A stretch of DNA of 64,000 bases from JBBRTJ01 sp038244535 (GCA_038244535.1 JBBRTJ010000005.1:9107-73106); one strand, 5' to 3'; shown: positions 42,422 through 51,959, counted from the stretch's first letter. Program-made: numbers and translations. The notes: generated by a model not told the origin, from the letters alone.

Positions 42422-44344
42422 GTGCTCACCGTCGCCTGGCTCGTTCCTGCCCTGCCGCTCGCCGGCTTCCTCCTGCTCGTCGTGTTCGGCCGCCGCCTCG
42501 GCGAGGCGGCAGCCGGTTGGTTGGCCACGGCCGCCTGCACCGGTGCCTTCGTCGTCGCCGTCGGCTGCTTGCTCGACCTGGCGTCGCGTCCGCAGGACCA
42601 GCGCAGCGACGTCACGACGCTGTTCACCTGGATCCCCGTTGGAAGCCTGAACGTCGAGCTCGGCTTCCTCGTCGATCCGCTGTCGATGACGATGATGCTG
42701 TTCGTCACCGGCATCGGGGCGCTGATCCACCTGTACTCCATCGGGTACATGCATGGTGATCCCAAGTTCTCGAAGTTCTTCCTGTACCTGAACCTGTTCG
42801 TGTTCTCGATGCTGATGCTGGTGATGGGCGACAACTTGGTCGTCACGTTCCTCGGCTGGGAGGGCGTCGGCGCCTGCTCGTACTTCCTCATCTCGTTCTG
42901 GCAGACCCGAGAGGCTGCGGCGTCGGCGGCCAAGAAGGCCTTCGTCACCAACCGCATCGGTGACTGGGGCTTCATGCTGGCGATGTTCCTGACCTTTCAG
43001 GCCGTCGGCTCGCTGAACTACGCCGACCTGAACGGAGCGGCGGCCGGTCTTGCCGGCAGCACCGCGACCGCCATCGCGGTGCTGCTGTTCGTCGGAGCCA
43101 TGGGCAAGTCCGCCCAGCTTCCGTTGTCGGTGTGGTTGCCCGACGCCATGGCCGGTCCCACTCCCGTGTCGGCGCTCATCCACGCCGCCACCATGGTCAC
43201 CGCTGGCGTGTACCTGCTGTGCCGCGTCAGCCCCTTGCTCCACGAGGTCCCCAACGTCGGCACCGCCATCGCCGTGGTGGGCATCGTCACGGCGCTCTGG
43301 GCGGCCACCGTCGCCATCGCCCAGAACGACATCAAGAAGGTGCTCGCCTACTCGACGGTGAGCCAGCTCGGCTTCATGTTCATCGCCGTCGGCAGTGGCG
43401 CCTACGTGGCGGCCGTCTTCCACATGGTCACGCATGCGTTCTTCAAGGCGCTGCTGTTCCTCGGGTCGGGCTCGGTCATCCACGGGGTGCATGACGAGCA
43501 GGACATGCGACGCATGGGTGCACTTCGCAAGCTCATGCCGATCACCTACATCACGTTCATGATCGGCTTCCTCGCCATCGCCGGCATCCCCCCGTTCGCG
43601 GGCTTCTGGTCGAAGGACGAGATCCTCGCCGCTGCGTTTCAGAAGAGCACGCCCCTTTGGGTCGCCACTTTCGTGGCCGCTGGGCTCACCGCGTTCTACA
43701 TGACGCGCCAAGTCATCATGGTCTTCTTCGGCGAGGCGCGCTGGAAGCACGAACCGGCGCCGACGCTCTCGGCGGCCGGCCACGACGATCCCGAGCAGGG
43801 CCACGTCGTCACGCCGCACGAGTCGAGCTGGCTCATGACCTTGCCGCTGGTGGTGCTCGCGGTCCTGGCCACCTTCGGCGGTCTCTTCAACCTCCCGTTC
43901 TGGGACGGGACTCGTCGGCTCGAGCACTGGCTCGATCCCGTCCTCGGCGAGGCGGAGGTGCCGTTGACGCTGAGCACATCCACCCTGATCGTGTTGGCGC
44001 TGAGCGCGGTGGCGATCAGCCTGGTCGGGATCGGGACGGGCTACCTGGTCTACGAGCGTCGTCGCGTCCGGGCCTTCGAGCCGGCGGTCTTTGCCGACGG
44101 CTGGTACCTCGACCGCTCGATCGGCCGCTTCGCCGGCGGCCCCGGGATGGCCGCGTTCGAGGGCGTCGCCTGGTTCGACAGTCACGTCGTCGATGGTGCG
44201 GTCAACGGTGTTGCCGGTGGGGTGCGCTGGTCGGCCGAGCGGCTCCGCCGGACCCAGACCGGGTTCGTGCGCAACTACGCGCTCGGCATCGCTGTCGGTG
44301 CGGTCTTGCTCCTCGTGTGGTTCGCCACGAGAGGTGGCTTCTAG
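42422..44344 (+). CDS. nuoL: NADH-quinone oxidoreductase subunit L (first copy)
   Basis: 640 residues, Mrp-type antiporter-like proton pump at the end of the membrane arm. Conserved parts include LGWEGVGACSYFLISFW (channel Glu), GKSAQLPLSVWLPDAMAGPT (channel Lys and WLPDAM motif) and HAFFKALLFLGSGSVIHG. A lateral helix follows helix 15. The loop after helix 12 has a modest His content. The GTG start is 7 bases after the nuoK stop. Confidence 0.95.
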   Translation: MLTVAWLVPALPLAGFLLLVVFGRRLGEAAAGWLATAACTGAFVVAVGCLLDLASRPQDQRSDVTTLFTWIPVGSLNVELGFLVDPLSMTMMLFVTGIGALIHLYSIGYMHGDPKFSKFFLYLNLFVFSMLMLVMGDNLVVTFLGWEGVGACSYFLISFWQTREAAASAAKKAFVTNRIGDWGFMLAMFLTFQAVGSLNYADLNGAAAGLAGSTATAIAVLLFVGAMGKSAQLPLSVWLPDAMAGPTPVSALIHAATMVTAGVYLLCRVSPLLHEVPNVGTAIAVVGIVTALWAATVAIAQNDIKKVLAYSTVSQLGFMFIAVGSGAYVAAVFHMVTHAFFKALLFLGSGSVIHGVHDEQDMRRMGALRKLMPITYITFMIGFLAIAGIPPFAGFWSKDEILAAAFQKSTPLWVATFVAAGLTAFYMTRQVIMVFFGEARWKHEPAPTLSAAGHDDPEQGHVVTPHESSWLMTLPLVVLAVLATFGGLFNLPFWDGTRRLEHWLDPVLGEAEVPLTLSTSTLIVLALSAVAISLVGIGTGYLVYERRRVRAFEPAVFADGWYLDRSIGRFAGGPGMAAFEGVAWFDSHVVDGAVNGVAGGVRWSAERLRRTQTGFVRNYALGIAVGAVLLLVWFATRGGF

Positions 44345-44347
44345 CCC

Positions 44348-45880
44348 ATGGCCGGCTCCACCTTTCCCATCCTCTCCGCGCTCATCGTCACTCCCGGCGT
44401 CGGTGCCGTCGTCGTCGCCCTGCTCCCGAAGCAGCGACCCCAGCTCGTCAAGCCGGTAGCCCTGCTGGTCACCCTGGCCACGGCCGCCTTGACGGTGTAT
44501 CTGCTGGTCGACTTCAAGACCGGGGCGGCGGGGTTCCAAGACGTCACCAAGCACAGCTGGATCGGTTCGCTCGGGATCTCGTGGCACCTCGGTGTCGACG
44601 GCATCTCATTGTTCCTCGTGGTGCTCACCGGCATCTTGTTCCCGATAGCGCTGCTCGCAGCCGATCCCCCTCACGACGCCAAGAGCTACACGGCATGGAT
44701 CTTGCTGCTCGAGGCCGGCGTGCTCGGGTCGTTCCTGTCGCTCGACCTCTTCCTGTTCTTCGTCTTCTTCGAGATCGTCCTGGTGCCGATGTACTTCCTC
44801 ATCGGGGGCTGGGGGTACGACAACCGCGTCTACGCGTCGCTCAAGTTCTTCTTGTTCACCATGGCCGGTTCGGCCGTCATGCTCGTGGGCATCTTCACCA
44901 CCGTGGCGTTGCACGCCAACGAGACGGGCACCGTCACCTTCGACGTCGTCGAGATCGCGACGAGCCAGTCGATCAGCCAGAACGCGGCACGGTGGCTGTT
45001 CCTCGCCTTCGCCTTGGCCTTCGCGGTGAAGGTGCCCTTGATCCCGCTCCACACCTGGCTGCCGGACGCCCACACCCAGGCACCGACGGCCGGTTCGGTG
45101 CTCCTCGCGGGCGTGCTGCTCAAGCTCGGCTCCTACGGCTTCCTGCGCTTCGGCCTCTACCTGTTCCCTGAGGCGTCGCACTACTTCGCGCCGCTCTTCC
45201 TGACGCTCGGGACCATCGGCATCATCTATGGAGCCATCTGCGCGTGCATGCAGCGCGACCTCAAGCGGCTCGTGGCCTACTCCTCGGTCGCCCACATGGG
45301 CTTCATCGTCCTTGGCACCTTCGCGTTCACCATGCAGTCCGTGACCGGTGGCGTGCTCCAGATGGTCAACCATGGGGTCTCGACGGGAGCGCTGTTCATC
45401 CTGGTCGGCTTCATCAGCGAGCGCCGTCACACTCGCGAGATCTCGGCCCTCAAGGGCCTTCAGGCAGTGGCGCCGATCTTTGCCGCCGTCTTCATCGTGG
45501 TCGCGTTCTCCTCGATCGGGCTCCCAGGGCTCAACGGGTTCGTGGGCGAGTTCCTCGTGCTCATCGGGTCGTTCCTCACCGCGCGGTGGTGGACGGTCGT
45601 GGCCGCTGGCGGCGTGATCTTGGCCGCGCTCTACCTGCTGTGGGCCGTGCAGCGGGTCTTCATGGGCGAACCGGACGAAGCCAACCGCTCGTTCAAGGAG
45701 CTCACGCTTCGTGAGGGCCTGGTCATGGCGCCGCTCCTGGCGCTCATCGTGTTCTGCGGCGTGTACCCGAAGCCCCTCATCGATCGCATCGAGCCGTCGG
45801 TGAAGGAGCTCGTCACCCATGTCGAGAAGTACGCCGGCTTCGAGCTGCCGGTGACGCCGACGCCAGGGGCGAAGGGGTGA
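44348..45880 (+). CDS. nuoM: NADH-quinone oxidoreductase subunit M (first copy)
   Basis: 510 residues, about 14 helices. FFVFFEIVLVPMYFLIGGWG holds the channel Glu, and KVPLIPLHTWLPDAHTQAPT the channel Lys and second-half-channel signature. It is a proton-pumping subunit between NuoL and NuoN. The ATG is 3 bases after the nuoL stop. Confidence 0.95.
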   Translation: MAGSTFPILSALIVTPGVGAVVVALLPKQRPQLVKPVALLVTLATAALTVYLLVDFKTGAAGFQDVTKHSWIGSLGISWHLGVDGISLFLVVLTGILFPIALLAADPPHDAKSYTAWILLLEAGVLGSFLSLDLFLFFVFFEIVLVPMYFLIGGWGYDNRVYASLKFFLFTMAGSAVMLVGIFTTVALHANETGTVTFDVVEIATSQSISQNAARWLFLAFALAFAVKVPLIPLHTWLPDAHTQAPTAGSVLLAGVLLKLGSYGFLRFGLYLFPEASHYFAPLFLTLGTIGIIYGAICACMQRDLKRLVAYSSVAHMGFIVLGTFAFTMQSVTGGVLQMVNHGVSTGALFILVGFISERRHTREISALKGLQAVAPIFAAVFIVVAFSSIGLPGLNGFVGEFLVLIGSFLTARWWTVVAAGGVILAALYLLWAVQRVFMGEPDEANRSFKELTLREGLVMAPLLALIVFCGVYPKPLIDRIEPSVKELVTHVEKYAGFELPVTPTPGAKG

Positions 45881-47382
45881 GCCCGGCCGTGCTTGCTGCT
45901 ACGACTTTCGAGGGTCCTGCGGTCCAGTGGTTCGCACTGCTGCCACTGCTCATCTTGGTGGGTGGCGGACTCGTGCTCATGGTCGTCGCCGCGCTCGTCC
46001 CACGCGGGTGGCCCAAGGGTGGCTACGCCGTCGTCACCGCCACCCTTGCGGGAGCGGCCATGGTGATGTCCGTCTTCAACTGGCGCGACGTCCAGGATCA
46101 CGGCGCGCAGTCGTTGGTCGGTGGGGCGATCGCCCTCGACGGCTTCTCGGTCTTCATCACGGTGGTGATCTGCGCGGCCGTGATCATGACGGCGCTGATC
46201 GCCGATGACTTCTTGCGCCGCGAGGGACAGGACGGGTGCGAGCTCTACGCGCTGATGCTCATGGCCGCCGCCGGCGGCATCGTCATGGGATCGGCCAACG
46301 ACCTGATCGTGCTCTTCCTCGGCCTCGAGACGCTGTCCATCGCTCTCTACGTGATGGCGGCAAGCAACCCAAAGCGCCTGCAGTCCCAAGAGTCGGCGAT
46401 CAAGTACTTCATCCTCGGGGGCTTCTCGTCGGCGTTCTTCCTGTATGGCGTGGCGCTGGTGTACGGCGCCACGGGCTCGACCAGCCTGCCCAAGATCATG
46501 GACTTCCTGGCCACGACGAACCTCTTGAACGAGAGGCTGCTGCTGGCCGGGATGGCGCTGTTGATGGTGGGGTTCGGCTTCAAGGTGGCCGCCGCTCCGT
46601 TCCACATCTGGGTGCCTGACGTCTACCAGGGCGCGCCGACGCCGGTGACCAGCTTCATGGCATCGGTCGGCAAGGTCGCCGCCTTCGCCGCGCTCTTGCG
46701 GGTCTTTGTGGTCGCGCTCGGCCAGTACGAGTCCGACTGGCGTCCGCTCCTGTGGGTGCTGGCGGTGCTGACGCTGCTCGTGGGCTCGGTGCTCGCCGTC
46801 GTCCAGACCGACGTCAAGCGCATGCTGGCGTACTCGTCGATCAGCCATGCCGGGTTCATCCTCGTCGGCGTTCAGGCCGCCAACGCCAAGGGTGTGGCTG
46901 GTTCGCTCTTCTACCTCCTCACCTACGCCTTCCTCGTTGCCGGGACCTTCGCGGTGGTCACCGTCGTCGTCGGGCCTGGCGACTCACAGACTGGTCTCGA
47001 CGCCTTCCGTGGGCTTGCCCGACGGCGCCCGTCGCTTGCTCTTGCGCTCACCGTGCTCCTGCTGGCCCAGGCCGGCGTGCCCCTGACCGCAGGGTTCGAC
47101 GCCAAGTTCGAGGTGATCGTGGCCGCGGTCGATGCCAAGTCGTACGTCCTCGCCGTGATCGCCATGCTCTGCTCGGTCATCGCGGCCTTCGTCTACCTCC
47201 GCATCACGGTCTCGATGTACTCGACCGATGGCGAGGTCCCGGCCAAGCGCTTGCGGGTGCCCATCGGCGCGGCCACGGCGGTGACCATTGCGGTCACCTT
47301 CACGCTGGTCGTCGGGTTCTTCCCGAGCAACCTCATCGACCTGGCCCGAGACGCCGTCCCCGTCATCGTCTCCGGGAGCTGA
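45877..47382 (+). CDS. nuoN: NADH-quinone oxidoreductase subunit N (first copy)
   Basis: 501 residues, about 14 helices. FLGLETLSIALYVMAA (channel Glu), FHIWVPDVYQGAPTPVT and SSISHAGFILVG are typical of NuoN. It is the last gene of the operon. Its final 20 bases overlap the end of a convergent peptidase gene on the other strand. The GTG overlaps the nuoM stop. Confidence 0.95.
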   Translation: MSPAVLAATTFEGPAVQWFALLPLLILVGGGLVLMVVAALVPRGWPKGGYAVVTATLAGAAMVMSVFNWRDVQDHGAQSLVGGAIALDGFSVFITVVICAAVIMTALIADDFLRREGQDGCELYALMLMAAAGGIVMGSANDLIVLFLGLETLSIALYVMAASNPKRLQSQESAIKYFILGGFSSAFFLYGVALVYGATGSTSLPKIMDFLATTNLLNERLLLAGMALLMVGFGFKVAAAPFHIWVPDVYQGAPTPVTSFMASVGKVAAFAALLRVFVVALGQYESDWRPLLWVLAVLTLLVGSVLAVVQTDVKRMLAYSSISHAGFILVGVQAANAKGVAGSLFYLLTYAFLVAGTFAVVTVVVGPGDSQTGLDAFRGLARRRPSLALALTVLLLAQAGVPLTAGFDAKFEVIVAAVDAKSYVLAVIAMLCSVIAAFVYLRITVSMYSTDGEVPAKRLRVPIGAATAVTIAVTFTLVVGFFPSNLIDLARDAVPVIVSGS

Positions 47383-48106
47383 CCGCAGTGGCCTCGGCCA
47401 CGAAGGCGTCGAACAGGCCTTGCTGCTGAGCGTCGCTCGCCGCGGTGTCCTCCGGGTGCCACTGGACTCCGACGACCCAGCTGTCCGAACCCTCGAGCTC
47501 GACCCCCTCCACCACACCGTCATCGGCGCGAGCCACGACGCGCAGCCCGGCGCCGAGCTGGGCCAGCGCCTGGTGATGGAACGAGGAGCACACCGGTCGC
47601 GTCGGTCCCAGGGCGCCGGCGAGGAGTGATCCTGCGGCGACCGCGGTCTCGTGGAGCTGCCCGCCATGGGCGACGCTGTCGGCTCGCCAGCGCTCGTCAC
47701 CGGGCTGTGGGAGGTGCTGGTGCAGGGTGCCGCCGAGCGCGACGTTGAGCACCTGCACGCCGCGGCAGATGGCCAAGAGCGGGAGACCGAGCTCGAGCGC
47801 GACTGCGGTCGCAGCCAACTCGGCATCGTCGACGACCGGATCGACTCCAGAGACCTGCTCGACCGCGATGTCGCCGTAGCGGTCAGGGTCGAGGTCGCCA
47901 CCCCCGGCGAGCACCAGGCCGTCGAGCCGACCAAGGATCTGAGGGAGTGCAGTGGAGAGATCGTCGGGAGCCAGCACCGCACCGATGGCACCGGAGCGCC
48001 GCAACGCATCGAGGTAGCGGCGTCCTATGGCGACCGCCTCGGTGCGCACGCCCTGGGCCTTGGCAGAGCGGCGTCCGACAACGGCGATGAGGGGAAGGGT
48101 CGACAC
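47363..48106 (-). CDS. Class I glutamine amidotransferase-like peptidase C26 (PuuD-type)
   Basis: 247 residues. The nucleophile elbow is AICRGVQVLNVALGGTL (Cys) and the His-Glu pair is in GVQWHPED, completing the Cys-His-Glu triad of gamma-glutamyl hydrolases. PuuD-type members cleave gamma-glutamyl-GABA in polyamine breakdown, and others act on folate polyglutamates. The substrate is open here. The gene lies alone, on the opposite strand between the two complex I operons, with TACGCT 7 bases before its GTG start. Confidence 0.85.
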   Translation of the reverse strand: MSTLPLIAVVGRRSAKAQGVRTEAVAIGRRYLDALRRSGAIGAVLAPDDLSTALPQILGRLDGLVLAGGGDLDPDRYGDIAVEQVSGVDPVVDDAELAATAVALELGLPLLAICRGVQVLNVALGGTLHQHLPQPGDERWRADSVAHGGQLHETAVAAGSLLAGALGPTRPVCSSFHHQALAQLGAGLRVVARADDGVVEGVELEGSDSWVVGVQWHPEDTAASDAQQQGLFDAFVAEATAVSSRRR

Positions 48107-48113
48107 GGCCTGC

Positions 48114-48119
48114 AGCGTA
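48114..48119 (-). promoter_or_regulatory. Leaderless-type -10 box of the C26 peptidase gene
   Basis: On the minus strand TACGCT lies 7 bases before the GTG at 48106. Confidence 0.45.
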
Positions 48120-48138
48120 GGGCGGGGCGGCCGAGGGT

Positions 48139-48169
48139 TTCAGAGGGGTTCTGACACTGCGTATAGAGT
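48139..48169 (+). promoter_or_regulatory. Promoter of the second nuo operon
   Basis: TTCAGA (48139-48144) and TATAGA (48162-48167) are 17 bases apart. The overlapping TAGAGT (48164-48169) is 10 bases before the nuoA2 ATG. The mRNA would be leaderless or nearly so. No Rex-like palindrome is present here, in contrast to the first nuo operon. Confidence 0.5.
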
Positions 48170-48179
48170 CGAAGTCCGT

Positions 48180-48554
48180 ATGTCGGACTACTCCGCGCTG
48201 CTCCGCAGCTACCTCACCGTGGCCATCTTCGGAGCGGTGGCGGTGCTCTTGGTGGCGGCGCTCCTCGGGCTCTCCGGGCTGCTTCGTCCCAACCACCCCA
48301 ACCCGCAGAAGTCGATCGCGTACGAGAGCGGCGTCGATCCTGTCGGCGATGGATGGTCGCAGAGCCAGATCCGGTACTACGTCTTTGCCTTGCTGTTCGT
48401 CATCTTCGACGTCGAGGCCGTGTTCATCTTCCCGTGGGCAACCAGGCTCGAGGCCTACGGCCTCTTCGGCCTCGTGGAGATGGCAGTGTTCATCCTCGTG
48501 CTCGTGCTCGGGCTCGTGTACGCATGGCGCAAGGGAGTGCTGCGGTGGGTCTGA
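48180..48554 (+). CDS. nuoA2: Complex I subunit A, second copy
   Basis: 124 residues, three helices. YESGVDPVGDGW replaces the usual YECG loop, so the loop Cys of the first copy is absent. FVIFDVEAVFIFPW is the second-helix acidic motif. It opens an 11-gene cluster lacking nuoE, nuoF and nuoG. The ATG at 48180 is preceded by a clear promoter and no ribosome-binding site. Confidence 0.93.
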   Translation: MSDYSALLRSYLTVAIFGAVAVLLVAALLGLSGLLRPNHPNPQKSIAYESGVDPVGDGWSQSQIRYYVFALLFVIFDVEAVFIFPWATRLEAYGLFGLVEMAVFILVLVLGLVYAWRKGVLRWV

Positions 48555-48591
48555 TGCTGGCAACCTGCTCCTTCGTTCAGGTGGCCGGCTG

Positions 48592-49128
48592 ATGGGCCTG
48601 GTCGAGAAGGGCCGGATCCCCAAGTCCCTCACGACGCTGCTGAACATGAGCCGCAAGTACTCCCTCTGGGTGTACCAGTGGGGGCTCGCGTGCTGCGCGA
48701 TCGAGATGGGGGCAGCCTTCGGCTCGCCCCGTTACGACGTGATGCGCCTCGGCGTGATCCCGTTCCCGGCCAGCCCACGTCAGGCCGATCTGGTGTGCAT
48801 CTCCGGCACGGTCACCGACAAGATGGCGCCTGCCATCAAGCGCCTCTACGAGCAGATGCCCGATCCGAAGTACGTCATCTCGATGGGCTCCTGCGCCAAC
48901 TGCGGTGGGCCCTACTGGGACAGCTACTCGGTCACCAAGGGCGTCGACCAGCTCATCCCGGTCGATGTGTACGTCCCGGGTTGTCCCCCTCGACCCGAGG
49001 CGCTCCTCGAGGGCATCGTGCTGCTCCAGGAGCGGATCCGCAACGAAGACATGGCCGCCCGTTGGCGGGGCGAGGCCGACGAGCTGCATGAGGTGAAGCG
49101 GGGTGAGCCTCTTGTCGTCGACGCCTGA
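48592..49128 (+). CDS. nuoB2: Complex I subunit B, second copy
   Basis: 178 residues. The N2 cluster ligands are complete (WGLACCAIEMG, GSCANCGG, VPGCPPRPE). The C-terminal stretch after the fold is short and charged. It starts 37 bases after nuoA2; this gap has no gene. Confidence 0.95.
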   Translation: MGLVEKGRIPKSLTTLLNMSRKYSLWVYQWGLACCAIEMGAAFGSPRYDVMRLGVIPFPASPRQADLVCISGTVTDKMAPAIKRLYEQMPDPKYVISMGSCANCGGPYWDSYSVTKGVDQLIPVDVYVPGCPPRPEALLEGIVLLQERIRNEDMAARWRGEADELHEVKRGEPLVVDA

Positions 49129-49765
49129 CAGCGAGACGGGGCCCGTCGCCGACGATCGTCGCGTGGGTCTCCTCGCCGAGATCACCGCCGGTTTGGGCGA
49201 TGCCGTCGCAGCCACCCACCTGATCCCGGGCAAGGACCTGTGGGTGCGGGTGAACACCGCCGATTGGCTCACCGCGGGCCGCTTCGCCCGCGATGCGCTC
49301 GGCTGCGCCTACTTCTGCTTCCTGTCGGCCATCGACTGGCTCCCCTCGCCGTTCGGCAAGGGTGAGGACGATCCGACCGAGCCACCGCCCGAGCGGTCCA
49401 CCGCCATCGAGCAGGGGTTCACGGGCGGGGCGACTCGCTTCCAGCTCATCGCCCGCACGGTGTCGCTCCAGCGTCACGTCGGCATCACGTGGAAGGTCGA
49501 TGTGCCCGACGACCTGGTCGAGGTCGAGTCGTGGGTCAAGGTCTACGCCGGCGCCGACTGGCACGAGCGCGAGTGCTGGGAGATGTTCGGCATCTCGTTC
49601 GCCGGTCATCCCGGCTTGCGCAAGCTCTACCTGCCCGGGGGCTTCGAGGGTCACCCGATGCGCAAGGACTTCCCGCTGCTGGCGCGGCTGGTGAAGCCCT
49701 GGCCCGGCATCGTCGATGTCGAACCGCTTCCCGTCGGTGCCGATGACGGAGGTGAGGCCGAATGA
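49103..49765 (+). CDS. nuoC2: Complex I subunit C, second copy
   Basis: 220 residues. HERECWEMFGISFAGHPGLR and GHPMRKDFPLLAR form the subunit C signature. An insertion around residues 80-100 (GKGEDDPTEPPPERST) is not in the first copy. The GTG at 49103 gives a 26-base overlap with nuoB2; a later start is possible. Confidence 0.92.
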   Translation: MSLLSSTPDSETGPVADDRRVGLLAEITAGLGDAVAATHLIPGKDLWVRVNTADWLTAGRFARDALGCAYFCFLSAIDWLPSPFGKGEDDPTEPPPERSTAIEQGFTGGATRFQLIARTVSLQRHVGITWKVDVPDDLVEVESWVKVYAGADWHERECWEMFGISFAGHPGLRKLYLPGGFEGHPMRKDFPLLARLVKPWPGIVDVEPLPVGADDGGEAE

Positions 49766-50934
49766 CGCTCGTGACCGACCGCCAGCAGCTGGCCTACGTG
49801 GCTGCACAAGCAGCCGATGCCCGGGTCAACATCGAGCTCGAGACCGAGGGAATGACCCTCAACATCGGACCGCAGCACCCCGCCACCCACGGCACCCTGC
49901 GGATCATCACCCGGCTCGACGGCGAGCAGGTGGTCTGGGCGGATCCCGTGCCCGGCTACATGCACCGCGGGTACGAAAAGCTCGTCGAGGTCCGCAGCTA
50001 CCCGCAGGTGACGACCCTGGTCAACCGGATCGACTGGCTCGGCTCGTTTGCCAACGAGGTGCCCTTCATCCTCGCCGCCGAGCAGCTCATGGGCATCGAG
50101 GCCCCGCCGCGGGCCCAGTGGATCCGCACGATCCTGTTCGAGCTGGCCCGCATCGCCAACGTCTCGCTCTTCCTTGGCGACATGGGCGTCCAGCTCGGGG
50201 CCCTGACCCCGGTCTTCTACGCGTTTCGTGACCGCGAGTTCGTGCTGAACCAGATCGAATCGGCCACCGGCGGGCGGTTCCACCCGAACTACGACCGCAT
50301 CGGTGGGCTCAAAGAAGACCTGCCCAAGGGATGGATCGACGAGACCCGGGCGGTCATGGGCAAGATGCGCGGGTTCTGCGACGAGATGGAGGAGCTGCTC
50401 CTCGGCAACGAGATCTTCGAGGCCCGCACGCGTGGCATCGGCGTGATCCCCGCCGACGTGGCGCTCTCCTACGGCCTCTCGGGGGCCAACCTGCGCGCCA
50501 GCGGAGTCGATTGGGACCTGCGCCGCGACCAGCAGCTCCCCATGGCGTGGAGCCAGGTCGACTGGAAGGTCTGGACCCATCCCGATGGCGACTCGTTCGC
50601 CCGCTACTGGGTCCGCTTGCAAGAGACGCGCGAGGCGACGCTCATCGTCGAGCAGCTCCTCGATGGACTGCCCGCCGGCTCGATCATGGCCAAGGTCCCC
50701 CGGATCATCAAGGTTCCGGCCGGCGAAGCATGGGTGAGCACCGAGAACCCGCTCGGCGAGATGGGCTACTACATCGTCAGCAAGGGCGACACCGGCCCGT
50801 TCCGCGTCAAGATCCGCTCGGCGTCGTTCAACAACATCTCGATCGTGCCGTGGCTCCTTCAGGGCGTCTACGTGCCAGACGTCATCACCATCCTCGCCTC
50901 CCTTTACTTCATCCTGGGTGACATCGACCGATGA
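49762..50934 (+). CDS. nuoD2: Complex I subunit D, second copy
   Basis: 390 residues. NIGPQHPATHGTLRIITRLD holds the quinone-site His, and the end reads FILGDIDR. At residue 69 it has Arg in YMHRGYEK, aligning with the Arg of mammalian NDUFS2 that NDUFAF7/MidA dimethylates; the first NuoD has Thr there. The ATG overlaps the nuoC2 stop. Confidence 0.95.
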   Translation: MTLVTDRQQLAYVAAQAADARVNIELETEGMTLNIGPQHPATHGTLRIITRLDGEQVVWADPVPGYMHRGYEKLVEVRSYPQVTTLVNRIDWLGSFANEVPFILAAEQLMGIEAPPRAQWIRTILFELARIANVSLFLGDMGVQLGALTPVFYAFRDREFVLNQIESATGGRFHPNYDRIGGLKEDLPKGWIDETRAVMGKMRGFCDEMEELLLGNEIFEARTRGIGVIPADVALSYGLSGANLRASGVDWDLRRDQQLPMAWSQVDWKVWTHPDGDSFARYWVRLQETREATLIVEQLLDGLPAGSIMAKVPRIIKVPAGEAWVSTENPLGEMGYYIVSKGDTGPFRVKIRSASFNNISIVPWLLQGVYVPDVITILASLYFILGDIDR

Positions 50935-51959
50935 CCTTCGCAGTCGAGCTCGCGTACTGGCAGCAGTCCATCCTCAGGGTGGTCGGTGTGCTCGTTGCCG
51001 TCCTGCTGCCGGCCGGGACCTTCGTCTACGTGTTCCTCTTCAAGATGATGAGCTTCATGCAGAGCCGGCTCGGCCCCATGGAAGCTGGACCCTACGGCTC
51101 GATGCAGCTCCTCGCCGAGGTCGGCAAGTTCCTCCAGAAGGAGGACCTCGCGCCCGAGCGGGCCGATCGCCGCTTGTTCGTCATGGCTCCGTTCGTCGTG
51201 GTCGTCAGCGCGTTCCTCGTCTACGTCGCGGTGCCCTTCGGGCCGGACGCGTTCTTCGCCGACCTGTCTGTCGGCGTGTTCTTCGTGCTCGCCGTGTCGT
51301 CGGTGTCGGTCATCGGCATCCTCATGGCGGGCTGGGCGTCGGCCAACAAGTACTCCCTCATGGGCGGCCTGCGAGCAGCGGGCCAGCTCATCGCCTACGA
51401 GCTGCCGATGGTGCTCGCGGTGGTCGGCGTGATCATCCAGGCCGGGACGCTCAACATGCAGCAGATCGTCATCGCCCAGAACGAGGGCGAGATCTTCGGC
51501 TTCGGTCTGCTCGGCAACCCGTACGTGCTCACCCAGTTCGTGGGGTTCGGCATCTTCCTCATCGCCACGCAGGCCGAGCTGACCCAGACCCCGTTCGACA
51601 TGCCGGTGGCTGAGAGCGAGCTCGTGGCCGGCTACATGACCGAGTACAGCGGGTTCCGCTTCCTGCTGTTCTTCATCGGCGAGTTCGCCACCGCTGGCGC
51701 CTTCGCGGCGATTGCGGCGACCCTCTTCCTGGGCGGCTGGGGCATCCCGTTCCTCGACATGGACGCGAACTACATGAACGTGGTGGGTCCGTTCGTGCTG
51801 TTCGGCAAGATCATGCTGGTCGCCTTCCTCATCTTCTGGTTCCGCTTCACCTATCCCCGCTTCCGTGAGGACCAGCTCCAACGGTTCGCGTGGAAGGTCC
51901 TCATTCCTGTCGCGCTGGTGAACATCTTGGTCACCGGCTTGCTGAAGGTCGCCTTCTGA
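50931..51959 (+). CDS. nuoH2: Complex I subunit H, second copy
   Basis: 342 residues, about eight helices. QSRLGPMEAGPYGSMQLLAE is the quinone-tunnel region and QTPFDMPVAESELVAGYMTE the acidic loop. Directly after nuoD2, it takes the place where nuoEFG lie in the first operon. The ATG overlaps the nuoD2 stop. Confidence 0.95.
   Translation: MTFAVELAYWQQSILRVVGVLVAVLLPAGTFVYVFLFKMMSFMQSRLGPMEAGPYGSMQLLAEVGKFLQKEDLAPERADRRLFVMAPFVVVVSAFLVYVAVPFGPDAFFADLSVGVFFVLAVSSVSVIGILMAGWASANKYSLMGGLRAAGQLIAYELPMVLAVVGVIIQAGTLNMQQIVIAQNEGEIFGFGLLGNPYVLTQFVGFGIFLIATQAELTQTPFDMPVAESELVAGYMTEYSGFRFLLFFIGEFATAGAFAAIAATLFLGGWGIPFLDMDANYMNVVGPFVLFGKIMLVAFLIFWFRFTYPRFREDQLQRFAWKVLIPVALVNILVTGLLKVAF

Noticed and set aside
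42359..44587. Long minus-strand open frame opposite nuoK/nuoL (over 700 codons).
   Set aside because: It is the shadow of GC-rich coding DNA. The plus strand encodes clear NuoL, and the minus translation is a low-complexity His/Glu/Arg-rich sequence.
48107..48180. Search for a Rex operator before the second nuo operon.
   Set aside because: No TTGTGA-N6-TCACAA-like palindrome is present, so Rex control is not claimed there.
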